Shown: positions 1 through 7,388, numbered from the stretch's first letter. The stretch is DNA of 13,535 bases from an uncultured Bacteroidales bacterium (GCA_900319595.1 ONOZ01000106.1:1-13535), one strand, 5' to 3'. Numbers and translations: made by a program. The notes: generated by a model not told the origin, from the sequence alone.

Positions 1-84
1 AAATTGCCAGAGTGGTCGATTGGGCTTGACTCGAAATCAAGTGAACGGCTTGCTGTTCCATAGGTTCGAATCCTATATTTTCCG
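1..84 (+). tRNA. tRNA-Ser (anticodon CGA), 5' end cut by window edge
   Basis: This is a class II tRNA with a long variable arm. The anticodon stem is CTTGA/TCAAG and the 7-nt loop CTCGAAA places CGA at positions 34-36, so it reads UCG. The variable arm is a 6-bp stem (GAACGG/CTGTTC) with a CTTG loop. The T arm is ATAGG-TTCGAAT-CCTAT. The 3' acceptor strand ATTTTCC is followed by discriminator G, and CCA is not encoded. Pairing requires a 5' strand GGAAAAT, but the window opens at AAAT, so three bases lie outside. Most of the body is identical to the tRNA at 161-247. Confidence 0.93.
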
Positions 85-160
85 CTTCTTCTTTTTTCCT
101 TCCCAATTTTTAAAGTTTGTCTTCCAAATGTAAATGATATTTTTATCATATATTTTGTAC

Positions 161-247
161 GGAAAGTTGCCAGAGTGGTCGATTGGGCTTGATTGGAGAT
201 CAAGTGTGCGGGCAACTGCACCATAGGTTCGAATCCTATACTTTCCG
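161..247 (+). tRNA. tRNA-Ser (anticodon GGA)
   Basis: This is a complete class II serine tRNA. The acceptor stem is GGAAAGT/ACTTTCC with discriminator G, and no CCA is encoded. The anticodon stem CTTGA/TCAAG carries the loop TTGGAGA, anticodon GGA, which reads UCC and UCU. The variable arm is GTGCGG/CTGCAC with a GCAA loop. The D arm, anticodon stem and T arm match the neighbouring tRNA-Ser(CGA); differences are in the anticodon loop, variable arm and one acceptor pair. The 76-nt spacer between the two is plain A/T-rich DNA with no clear promoter, so they may share a transcript. Confidence 0.96.
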
Positions 248-286
248 CTTCTTATTTTTTTGCACTTTATATAGATTATAATGTAT

Positions 287-326
287 TAAAAAATGTCGCT
301 AATGTGTTTGTATTAGCGACATTTTT
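287..326. terminator. Bidirectional hairpin terminator between tRNA-Ser and the hyd operon
   Basis: A perfect 13-bp inverted repeat has arms at 291-303 and 312-324, a stem core TGTCGCTAAT, and an 8-nt loop GTGTTTGT. It is flanked by an A run on the left and a T run on the right, so it can work as an intrinsic terminator on both strands. It lies between the 3' end of the tRNA pair and the 3' end of hydC, which is where convergent units need one. Both arms contain the 8-mer ATTAGCGA, which also occurs in the repeats near 6211 and 8424. Confidence 0.85.
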
Positions 327-361
327 GGTATTAGAATTTTAAATATTCTTAAACACTTTTT

Positions 362-841
362 TTAGTTTTGGTATTCAGCAATAATATCCTTTACTTGGTC
401 TGTTGTTATTCTACCATAAACCTTATCGCCTACTAATGCAACAGGCGCCAATCCACAAGCACCCACACAACGTAGGCAGTTGATTGAGAATTTTCCATCA
501 GCGGTAGTTTCTCCTATGCCAATACCTAATTGACGTTTGAATTCGTCAAGGATTTTTTCGCTACCACGTACATAGCATGCCGTTCCCAAGCATACACTAA
601 TAGGATGTTCGCCTTTTGGTATCATTGTAAAAAATGAATAGAAGGTAACAATACCGTAGATGTGTGCTGCCGAAACGTGAATCTGCTCTGCAATCAATTC
701 TTGTACCTCTGCAGGTAAATAACCAAAGGTATTCTGTACCTCGTGTAAGATATTGATAGCCTCACCTGCTTTATTGCCGTGTGCTGCACAGATTTCTTTT
801 ATTTTTTGTATCTTATTGTCGTCTAATTTTACTTTTGCCAT
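362..841 (-). CDS. hydC: [FeFe]-hydrogenase subunit HydC (NuoE-like, [2Fe-2S])
   Basis: This is a 159-residue NuoE/HndA-type thioredoxin-fold subunit. It carries one [2Fe-2S] cluster that passes electrons between the flavoprotein HydB and the hydrogenase HydA in the cytoplasm. The N-terminal helical part (about 1-75) includes the family signature around HIYGIVTFYSFF. The cluster ligands are C84 and C89 (CLGTACYVRG) and C125 and C129 (CVGACGLAP), the usual C-x4-C...C-x3-C pattern; C122 is an extra cysteine. Length is normal for the family. It is the last gene of the operon, 30 nt after hydA, and the 287-326 hairpin follows. The ATG at 841 has an A-rich leader and no Shine-Dalgarno site. A complex I NuoE is less likely because the neighbouring catalytic subunit carries an H-cluster. 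Confidence 0.93.
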   Translation of the reverse strand: MAKVKLDDNKIQKIKEICAAHGNKAGEAINILHEVQNTFGYLPAEVQELIAEQIHVSAAHIYGIVTFYSFFTMIPKGEHPISVCLGTACYVRGSEKILDEFKRQLGIGIGETTADGKFSINCLRCVGACGLAPVALVGDKVYGRITTDQVKDIIAEYQN

Positions 842-871
842 TTTTGTAAATGTATTAACGGTTCAACAATG

Positions 872-2650
872 TTATTCTCTGACAAATTCCACTTTGCTTG
901 ACTTGTCAAAATAATGAGTATGAAGTAAGTGGTGCGACTTTTCTCCGCAAGGTTCTCCTAAATATTCCTCATAAAGTTGTTTGATATAAGGATTTTCGTG
1001 AGATTTACGCAAAGGCTTTTCCTTATCTTCTTCGTAAATTGCAGCCGTACGCTTTTCAACCTTAGAGAAATCTCCATGATGATAAGGCTGGCCTGCTCCA
1101 CCTACGCATCCTCCTGGACAAGCCATAACTTCAATAGCATGGAAAAACTCCTTACCTTCTTTGACCTTGTCTAAAAGTTTTCTTGCATTACCCAAACCGT
1201 GTGCAATACCAATATGAATAGGAGTACCATTGAAATCAACAGTTGCTTCTCTAACTCCTTCCATACCTCTTAACTCATTGAAATCTACTTTTTCCAAAGT
1301 TTTGCCTGTAAATATCTCATAGGCAGTACGTGTTGCAGCCTCTATAACACCACCGGTAGCACCAAAGATTACAGCAGCACCAGTACTCTCACCTAATGGT
1401 CTATCAAAATCTTCATCTGGTAAAGCATTGAAATCAATATTGAATTGTTTGATAAGTTCTGCCAACTCACGTGTAGTTAATGAATAATCAACGTCAGGAT
1501 TGCCATCAACTTTAAACTCATCTCTTTGACATTCAAATTTCTTTGCAACACAAGGCATGATACTTACTACAATCATATCCTCACGTTTGATACCAAGTTT
1601 TTCAACCCAATAACTCTTAGCAACAGCACCAAACATTTGCATCGGAGATTTTGCAGTGGAAGGTATATCCATCATATTAGGGTAGTAGGTTTCAAAGAAA
1701 TTAACCCAACCAGGACAGCAAGATGTCATAATTGGTAGTTTCACATCTTTATCACCTTTCATATATTTATTTATACGTCCCAACATCTCTGTACCTTCTT
1801 CCATAATGGTAAGATCTGCAGTGAAGTCTGTATCAAATACATAATCAAATCCGATTCTTCTAAGAGCAGCAACCATCTTTCCCGTAACTCTAGTACCAGG
1901 TTCCATACCAAACTCTTCTCCAATAGCAACACGAACGGCAGGAGCGGTTTGAACGATAACTGTTTTCTTTGTATCACATATTGCATTGATAACTTGACGG
2001 GTGTTGCTAACCTCAGCCAATGCTCCAACAGGACATGCTTGAACACATTGTCCGCACATAACACAAGGACTCTTAGCCAAATCTTGCTCAAATGCCGTAG
2101 CAACAACAGCCATAAAGCCCCTATTTACAGCAGATAAGGCTCCAACAGTTTGCATCTTATTACAAACAGTTTCGCAACGGCGACACATTATACATTTATT
2201 AACATCACGAATAATAGCAGGTGATATATCTTTTCTGTATGACGATTGTTCGCCTTTGAAAGGAATATCTCTAATTCCAAGTTCTTGTGCCATAGTTTGT
2301 AGTTCGCATTTACCACTTTTGCTACAAGTCAAACACGAAGCAGGATGGTCAGATAACATAAGTTCTAAAACAGTCCTTCTTGCATTGACAGCCCTTAATG
2401 AATGTGTATGAACGACCATACCTTCCATAGCATCTGTTGCACAAGCAGGTGCGAGATTTCTTCTTCCCTCTACTTCAACTACACAAATACGGCAAGCACC
2501 AGGTCTATTTTCGATGCCTTGTCCTTCAAGTTTGTAATGACACAATGTTGGTATATTTATTCCTATCAAAGCAGCTGCTTTTAATAGTGATGTCCCTTGA
2601 GGAACTTGAATTTGTTTATTATCTATTGTTAAATTTACCATTTGTTCCAT
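872..2650 (-). CDS. hydA: [FeFe]-hydrogenase catalytic subunit HydA (group A, NADH/ferredoxin-linked)
   Basis: This 592-residue protein is the H2-forming or H2-oxidising subunit. Domains in order: an N-terminal [2Fe-2S] ferredoxin domain (C37, C53, C56, C70); a His-ligated [4Fe-4S] site (H102, C106, C109, C115); a two-[4Fe-4S] ferredoxin domain (C153/156/159/163 and C196/199/202/206); then the H-cluster domain. The three H-cluster signatures are intact: TSCCPGW (C311/C312), MPCVAKKFE (C367) and MACPGGCVGG (C511, C515). The C-terminal HENPYIKQLYEEYLG segment matches the fused small-subunit region. Size and NuoG-like N-terminus fit HydA/HndD of the HydABC or Hnd complexes. The ATG at 2650 follows a strong AGGAGG and lies 18 nt after the hydB stop, so the two are probably translated together. 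All cluster ligands are present, so the enzyme looks functional. Confidence 0.96.
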   Translation of the reverse strand: MEQMVNLTIDNKQIQVPQGTSLLKAAALIGINIPTLCHYKLEGQGIENRPGACRICVVEVEGRRNLAPACATDAMEGMVVHTHSLRAVNARRTVLELMLSDHPASCLTCSKSGKCELQTMAQELGIRDIPFKGEQSSYRKDISPAIIRDVNKCIMCRRCETVCNKMQTVGALSAVNRGFMAVVATAFEQDLAKSPCVMCGQCVQACPVGALAEVSNTRQVINAICDTKKTVIVQTAPAVRVAIGEEFGMEPGTRVTGKMVAALRRIGFDYVFDTDFTADLTIMEEGTEMLGRINKYMKGDKDVKLPIMTSCCPGWVNFFETYYPNMMDIPSTAKSPMQMFGAVAKSYWVEKLGIKREDMIVVSIMPCVAKKFECQRDEFKVDGNPDVDYSLTTRELAELIKQFNIDFNALPDEDFDRPLGESTGAAVIFGATGGVIEAATRTAYEIFTGKTLEKVDFNELRGMEGVREATVDFNGTPIHIGIAHGLGNARKLLDKVKEGKEFFHAIEVMACPGGCVGGAGQPYHHGDFSKVEKRTAAIYEEDKEKPLRKSHENPYIKQLYEEYLGEPCGEKSHHLLHTHYFDKSSKVEFVRE

Positions 2651-2668
2651 TTCTTTGTTCCTCCTTTA

Positions 2669-4462
2669 TTATTTTATACTGATTGCACCAAATTTACATT
2701 TTTCTATACAAGTACCACACTTAATACAAGCATCTTGATTTATTTCGTGTGCAGTTTTTCTCTCTCCCTTGATACAATTAACTGGACAATTTCTCGCACA
2801 AGCCGTACAACCAACACAAACATTAGGGTCTATAACATATTTCATCAATGCCTTGCATACACCGGCACGACATTTATGTTCTTGCACGTGTTCTACATAT
2901 TCGTCCCAGAAATTATCAATAGTAGAAAGTACAGGGTTAGGAGAGGTTTGTCCCAAACCACAAAGTGCAGTATCTTTAATAACCTTAGATAAGTTACGTA
3001 GATTATCCAAATCCTCCATTGTGCCCTTGCCTTGAGTAATCTTATCCAAAATTTCGTATAAACGCTTATTACCTATACGACAAGGAGTACATTTACCACA
3101 ACTCTCCTCAACAGTAAAATCCAAATAGAATTTAGCAATGGATACCATACAAGAAGTTTCGTCCATAACTACCATACCACCAGAACCCATCATAGAGCCA
3201 GCCGCCATTAAAGAATCATAATCAATAGCGACGTCTAAATGTTTTTCTGTCAAACAACCCCCAGAAGGACCTCCTGTTTGAACGGCTTTAAATTGTCTTC
3301 CATTTTTGATACCACCACCAATTTCATAGATGATTTCTCTAAGTGTAGTACCCATAGGAATTTCAATCAACCCAACGTTGTTAATCTGTCCTGCTAATGC
3401 GAATACCTTAGTACCCTTACTCTTTTCAGTACCAATAGATGAGAACCAATCAGCACCTTTTAATATAATAATAGGTATATTTGCAAAAGTCTCTACGTTA
3501 TTTACATTAGTAGGTTTTTCCATATAACCACTTTGTGCTGGGAATGGCGGTTTGAATGTAGGCTCTCCACGTTTGCCTTCCATAGAGTGAATAAGTGCTG
3601 TTTCCTCTCCACAAACGAAAGCACCTGCACCGTAACGTAGTTCAATATCAAAGTCAAAAGAAGAACCAAATATATTCTTACCCAACAAACCATATTCTCT
3701 TGCTTGTTTGATAGCGACTTCCAAACGATGAATAGCCAATGGATACTCTGCACGTATATAAACCAAACCCTTAGTAGCACCAATAGCATAGCCACCAATT
3801 GCCATAGCCTCTATAATAGTGTTAGGGTCGCCCTCTAATATACTTCTATCCATGAAAGCACCAGGGTCGCCCTCATCTGCATTACAAACAATATACTTTT
3901 GGTCGGCATGATTTTTAGAAGCAATCTCCCATTTAATACCTGTTGGGAATCCTGCACCACCACGTCCTCTTAAACCACTCTTTTTTATTATGTCAATAAC
4001 ATCATTTGGAGTATATTCAGTCAAACATTTTGCCAAAGCCTCATAACCATCGTTAGCAATGTATTCCTCAATGTTTTCAGGGTCTATAAAGCCGCAGTTA
4101 CGTAGTGCTATACGCAATTGTTTTTTATAGAATCCCATATGTTTAGAGTCCGATATATGCTGTTTTGTTTCTGGGTCGGTATAAAGCAAGCGAGTTACTT
4201 TTCTGCCCTTAATAATATGTTCTTCAACAATTTCTTTTGCGTCCTCGGGTTTAACTTCTGTATAGAAAGTATTGTCAGGCATAATCTTTACAATAGGTCC
4301 TTTCTCACAGAAACCAAAACAACCAGTAAGGATAACTTGAACTTCGTTTTCTAACCCTTTATCTGCCAAATTGTCCTTTAGATTCTTTGCTATTTTATCA
4401 CTTAACGAGGCAGTACAGCCTGTACCTCCGCAGACAAGGATATGTGTTTTGAATTTAGTCAT
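2669..4462 (-). CDS. hydB: [FeFe]-hydrogenase flavoprotein subunit HydB (NuoF-like, NADH/FMN)
   Basis: This 597-residue subunit binds FMN and NAD(H) and is the electron hub of the complex. Domains in order: an N-terminal thioredoxin-like [2Fe-2S] domain (C11, C16, C48, C52); the NuoF domain with the glycine-rich GLRGRGGAGFPTG loop (163-175) and NADEGDPGAF (194-203); a NuoF [4Fe-4S] site ESCGKCTPCRIG (C455, C458, C461, with C501); a cysteine pair C531/C536; and a C-terminal two-[4Fe-4S] ferredoxin domain (C549/552/555/559, C579/582/585/589). This layout is that of HydB/HndC rather than plain complex I NuoF. I chose the ATG at 4462: GAGGAG lies about 7 nt upstream, whereas an in-frame TTG at 4477 would put that ribosome site inside the gene. 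It is the second gene, 57 nt after the HndB-like gene. Confidence 0.95.
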   Translation of the reverse strand: MTKFKTHILVCGGTGCTASLSDKIAKNLKDNLADKGLENEVQVILTGCFGFCEKGPIVKIMPDNTFYTEVKPEDAKEIVEEHIIKGRKVTRLLYTDPETKQHISDSKHMGFYKKQLRIALRNCGFIDPENIEEYIANDGYEALAKCLTEYTPNDVIDIIKKSGLRGRGGAGFPTGIKWEIASKNHADQKYIVCNADEGDPGAFMDRSILEGDPNTIIEAMAIGGYAIGATKGLVYIRAEYPLAIHRLEVAIKQAREYGLLGKNIFGSSFDFDIELRYGAGAFVCGEETALIHSMEGKRGEPTFKPPFPAQSGYMEKPTNVNNVETFANIPIIILKGADWFSSIGTEKSKGTKVFALAGQINNVGLIEIPMGTTLREIIYEIGGGIKNGRQFKAVQTGGPSGGCLTEKHLDVAIDYDSLMAAGSMMGSGGMVVMDETSCMVSIAKFYLDFTVEESCGKCTPCRIGNKRLYEILDKITQGKGTMEDLDNLRNLSKVIKDTALCGLGQTSPNPVLSTIDNFWDEYVEHVQEHKCRAGVCKALMKYVIDPNVCVGCTACARNCPVNCIKGERKTAHEINQDACIKCGTCIEKCKFGAISIK

Positions 4463-4519
4463 ATAAATTCTCCTCAATATTTTTTTAGGTTAATAACTAA
4501 TGCTTTGAAATTTCTTTTT

Positions 4520-4861
4520 TTAAGCCTTTATTAAAGCAAGTATTTCGTCTGCTTTCTTTTTATCGACGTTTTCAAATACTTGACTTTCCGTTTCTTTCAA
4601 AGCCAATTCAACAACTACGGGCTGATTGTTACCATCTCCGATAACCCCCGTCTGTGTAACGACTACATTTAATCCTTTAGCGTCTGCTTGCTCTAAAACG
4701 TAGTCAAAGATTTCTTTTGCACCAGCTTCAATACCAATGGTAGCCATTGCAATCCTGATTTGTGGCAAACCCAAAGTGTTGCCCTTGATACGAGTATCCA
4801 TTTTCTGAGCAGCAACAACTCTTAATGCCTGCAAATCAGCCAACGTTTTGATTTGTGCCAT
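4520..4861 (-). CDS. HndB-like thioredoxin-fold protein, cysteine-free, first gene of hyd operon
   Basis: This is a 113-residue protein. Segments such as IRIAMATIGIEAGAKEIFDY (35-54) and VVVTQTGVIGDG (66-77) resemble the thioredoxin-like [2Fe-2S] family of HndB, where I recall the corresponding stretches reading roughly GTCGIAAGA and TQTGCIGxC. The family usually carries electrons or helps assemble NAD(P)-linked hydrogenases. Here there is no cysteine anywhere: the expected positions are I42, V73 and about G77. It therefore cannot hold an Fe-S cluster by the usual ligands and may be structural or regulatory. The frame is clean, similar in composition to hydABC, and heads the operon, which argues for a kept function. 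The ATG at 4861 lies about 70 nt downstream of a -7 element and has no Shine-Dalgarno site. The family assignment rests on motif memory and position. Confidence 0.8.
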   Translation of the reverse strand: MAQIKTLADLQALRVVAAQKMDTRIKGNTLGLPQIRIAMATIGIEAGAKEIFDYVLEQADAKGLNVVVTQTGVIGDGNNQPVVVELALKETESQVFENVDKKKADEILALIKA

Positions 4862-4926
4862 ATAAAACTTGTATTAATTTATTATAATTGTTTTGTTACT
4901 TTATATCAAAAAAGTAATATAGACCG

Positions 4927-4934
4927 CAAAGTTA
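4927..4934 (-). promoter_or_regulatory. Bacteroidota-type -7 element (TAACTTTG) for the hyd operon
   Basis: On the minus strand this reads TAACTTTG, an exact match to the TAnnTTTG -7 element of the Bacteroidota primary sigma factor, and is followed by C as often seen. It sits 65 nt upstream of the first hyd gene start at 4861. A TTTTG at 4958-4962 could be a -33 box, but the 23-nt gap is longer than usual, so only the -7 box is well supported. Confidence 0.6.
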
Positions 4935-4996
4935 CTAATTATTTTTTTAATAAAAAGCAAAATATATGAATTTTATTTTTTTTAGATAAAAATTTG

Positions 4997-5004
4997 TATC
5001 TTTG
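4997..5004 (+). promoter_or_regulatory. Bacteroidota-type -7 element (TATCTTTG) for hflX
   Basis: TATCTTTG matches TAnnTTTG exactly, with the usual following C. It ends 18 nt before the ATG of hflX at 5023, implying a very short leader. No -33 TTTG is visible at the usual distance; the upstream DNA is almost pure A/T. Its TTG could be mistaken for an upstream start codon of hflX (5002). Confidence 0.6.
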
Positions 5005-5022
5005 CAATCCAAAATTTATAGT

Positions 5023-6192
5023 ATGACAGAGGATAAATGTGTAACGGTTTTTGTGCAAACTAACTATATTTCAGACAATACGCTTGTTGATTATATAGAG
5101 GAGTTGAATTTTTTGATAACCACACTTGGAGCAGTGGCAGTCAAGTCTTTTAGTCAAAAATTATCACAACCTGATTCTCGCACATATGTTGGCAGTGGCA
5201 AATTGCAAGAAATAAAGGACTATATAACCGAAAACGAGTTGGAATATGTTGTTTTTGATGACGAATTATCACCTGCCCAATTGAGAAATATTGAAAATAT
5301 TTTGCAATGCAATGTTTTAGATAGAACGCAAGTAATTTTGAATATTTTTGCTTTACATGCTTCTACTGCACATAGTAAAATACAGGTAGAATTGGCACAA
5401 TACAAATATTTACTTCCTCGTTTGAAAAGAATGTGGACGCATCTTGACAGACAAAAAGGAGGTTTGAATATGCGAGGTCCAGGTGAAACACAGATAGAAA
5501 CAGATAGGCGTATAGTTTTATCAAAGATTTCTTTATTGAAACAGAAACTTTTAGAGATAGATAAACAAAAAACTTTACAGAGAAAAAATCGTCAGCAATT
5601 AGTACGTGTTGCTCTTGTTGGTTATACTAATGTTGGCAAATCCTCTATACTTAATATGCTTGCAAAGTCAGATGTTTTGGCAGAGAATAAACTGTTTGCG
5701 ACACTGGACACTACCATTCGCAAAGTGGTTATAGAGAATCTACCATTTCTATTGACAGATACCGTTGGCTTTATTAGAAAACTGCCCGATACTTTGCTTG
5801 AAAGTTTTAAAAGTACGCTTGACGAGGTAAGGGAAGCAGATTTACTTATTCACGTTGTTGATATTTCTCACCCAGATTTTGAGAATCAAATAAACGAAGT
5901 AACAAAAACGCTTAATGAAATAGGAGCGGGGGACAAAGAAATGATAATAGTTTTCAATAAAATTGATGCTTATACTTACATAAAGAAAGAAGAAGACGAT
6001 TTGACGCCAATAGAGAAATATAATTTTACACTTGATGATTGGAAACGTACATATTATAATAATAATAAATACCAAACTATATTTATTTCGGCAAAAGAAA
6101 AGGAAAATATTGAAGAATTAAAACAAGAGATGTACAACAAAATTAAGTCAATTCACGCCAAAATTTACCCTTATAATAACTTCTTGTACTAA
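5023..6192 (+). CDS. hflX: GTPase HflX
   Basis: This 389-residue GTPase binds the 50S ribosomal subunit and, in studied bacteria, splits or rescues stalled ribosomes. The N-terminal HflX domain (about 10-185) carries the glycine-rich signature GGLNMRGPGETQIETDRR (146-163), preceded by TYVGSGK (54-60). The G domain follows: G1 GYTNVGKS (200-207), G2 near T230-T231, G3 DTVG (246-249), G4 NKID (312-315) and G5 SAK (356-358). The ending KIYPYNNFLY is typical of Bacteroidales homologues as I recall them. I chose the ATG at 5023 over an in-frame TTG at 5002 because that TTG lies inside a TATCTTTG promoter element. No Shine-Dalgarno site is visible. It is transcribed divergently from the hyd operon. 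The stop codon overlaps the first core of the repeat at 6190-6259. Confidence 0.95.
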   Translation: MTEDKCVTVFVQTNYISDNTLVDYIEELNFLITTLGAVAVKSFSQKLSQPDSRTYVGSGKLQEIKDYITENELEYVVFDDELSPAQLRNIENILQCNVLDRTQVILNIFALHASTAHSKIQVELAQYKYLLPRLKRMWTHLDRQKGGLNMRGPGETQIETDRRIVLSKISLLKQKLLEIDKQKTLQRKNRQQLVRVALVGYTNVGKSSILNMLAKSDVLAENKLFATLDTTIRKVVIENLPFLLTDTVGFIRKLPDTLLESFKSTLDEVREADLLIHVVDISHPDFENQINEVTKTLNEIGAGDKEMIIVFNKIDAYTYIKKEEDDLTPIEKYNFTLDDWKRTYYNNNKYQTIFISAKEKENIEELKQEMYNKIKSIHAKIYPYNNFLY

Positions 6193-6259
6193 TCAGTGTG
6201 ATTAAAAAAATAATTAGCGATAAAAAAAATTTTTTACCGCTGATTATTTTTTTCTTATC
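6190..6259. repeat. Palindromic A/T-rich repeat with TAATYAGYG cores, possible terminator
   Basis: Cores of the form TAATYAGYG occur at 6190-6200 (overlapping the hflX stop), 6211-6221 (21 nt later) and, inverted, 6236-6246. The arms 6204-6227 and 6230-6253 pair over 24 positions with one mismatch and one G-T wobble, around a 2-nt centre. The inverted arm, read on the minus strand, starts GAT, has a 10-nt A-rich run, then TAATCAGCG; the in-frame repeat at 8374-8447 has the same spacing. Lying between convergent genes, the hairpin could terminate both. The rest of the gap to 6341 shows nothing beyond T-rich DNA. Confidence 0.75.
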
Positions 6260-6341
6260 AGATACTATTTTTTTCTTGCTATTTTAGGATTTTGTATCCA
6301 CAGATTTGTTTTATTCATTCTCTTAGCAAAAATAGTACTTT

Positions 6342-7388
6342 TTAGTGTTGATTTATTGGTTGATCTTTAAATTCACGTTCTCTATTTGTTGTTTTTCTCT
6401 CCTCATCTCTAATTATACGTTTTGTATCATAATCTTTTTGGTCTTCATAGAAATGAGTTTTATCAAAGTATTCAATATTTCTTATTTCAGTATATTTCAC
6501 AGCCCAAGAATCATACATTACTCTTTTTGTCCAATTGAAAAATTTGTCCTTTTTAAATTCGTAAGAGTATTCTATTGATTTTACGTTTTTAGTATCTATA
6601 GCCGTCTCACTAACTACATTGAAATGTTCGTCATATTCGTATGTGTATGTAAGTAATTTCTTATTTTTATTACTATACACTTCTTTTTTTATCAGCAAAT
6701 TGATATTGTCGTATTCGTATGTTTCTCTGCGTGTCATTTTATCATTTCTTGTCCAAATTTTTTCCATAGCCAGATTATTATACGCCCGCTTGATTGTTAG
6801 TTTCTCCACATTAGAGTTATATCCGTATGTTGTTATCATAGAGATTAGAGAATCCGCAGGACCATAAAAATATTGTATCGTTTTATTTCCGTATGGATTG
6901 TCACTCGTTATTAGTTTCTCTACAAGTAATCCTTTTGTGTTATAAGTATTTTCTTCTTTTCTTTCAACTCTATTTGCTCCTCCGCGACTATTTGGATAAG
7001 AAATTTCAGTAACAGTTGCTAAGCGTCCCACATTATTATATGTATATGTGGTTTTGGAGGCAATTCTCCCGTCCGTTTCGCTTATGGTTTCGCTAACAAG
7101 TTGCCTTCTGTTATTATATTCATACTTTGTTGTCCTATCCCTATTGCCATTTATAAAATTTACTCTTTCAGTTACCAACCTATTTTCATTAAAAGTGAGT
7201 TGATAATCTTCTATGTACGAAGTTCGTTGCAATTTTAGGGCAGAATCCGACTCAAATTTCATATAACGAACACTTTTTGGATATCCTTGTAAATTAAAAT
7301 CCGTTGTCCTATATGCTATTTCTTGCGATTTCAAAGAAAATGAGGCAACAATAATAAGCCCGATAAGTATAAGCGATTGTTTTTTCAT
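6342..7388 (-). CDS. Secreted YD/RHS-like repeat protein of unknown function
   Basis: This 348-residue protein starts with a signal peptide (MKKQSLILIGLIIVASFSLKSQ, positive then hydrophobic, no lipobox cysteine), so it is exported rather than lipidated. The rest is built of short beta-hairpin-like units, with recurring Tyr/Asn/Gly motifs such as TKYEYNNRRQLVSE, TYTYNNVGRLATV, NTYNTKGLLVEK, ETYEYDNINLLIKK and YTYEYDEHFNVVSE. This looks like a degenerate YD/RHS-type repeat about every 25-40 residues. The C-terminus is very charged. No catalytic motif is recognised. I chose the ATG at 7388: an in-frame TTG at 7418 lies inside the -7 element at 7416-7423 and would put ten extra residues before the signal peptide. 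The gene stands alone, convergent with hflX. It could be a surface or periplasmic protein; I cannot say more. Confidence 0.8.
   Translation of the reverse strand: MKKQSLILIGLIIVASFSLKSQEIAYRTTDFNLQGYPKSVRYMKFESDSALKLQRTSYIEDYQLTFNENRLVTERVNFINGNRDRTTKYEYNNRRQLVSETISETDGRIASKTTYTYNNVGRLATVTEISYPNSRGGANRVERKEENTYNTKGLLVEKLITSDNPYGNKTIQYFYGPADSLISMITTYGYNSNVEKLTIKRAYNNLAMEKIWTRNDKMTRRETYEYDNINLLIKKEVYSNKNKKLLTYTYEYDEHFNVVSETAIDTKNVKSIEYSYEFKKDKFFNWTKRVMYDSWAVKYTEIRNIEYFDKTHFYEDQKDYDTKRIIRDEERKTTNREREFKDQPINQH

Noticed and set aside
2642..2992. 116-codon open frame on the plus strand
   Set aside because: It is antisense to the ferredoxin domain of hydB; its cysteine and threonine content mirrors that gene's codons.
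362..4477. Reading the operon as complex I subunits NuoE, NuoF and NuoG
   Set aside because: The large subunit has all three H-cluster motifs, and the NuoF-like protein has extra N- and C-terminal Fe-S domains; no other Nuo genes are near.
4463..4477. Upstream TTG start for hydB adding MRRIY
   Set aside because: The ribosome site GAGGAG lies within those codons and is well placed for the ATG at 4462.
5002..5022. Upstream TTG start for hflX
   Set aside because: It falls inside the TATCTTTG promoter element, so it is probably not transcribed.
6263..6338. Inverted repeat TACTATTTTT / AAAAATAGTA with a gap of over 50 nt
   Set aside because: It is a short A/T-only match with a long spacer in very A/T-rich DNA, so it is likely chance.
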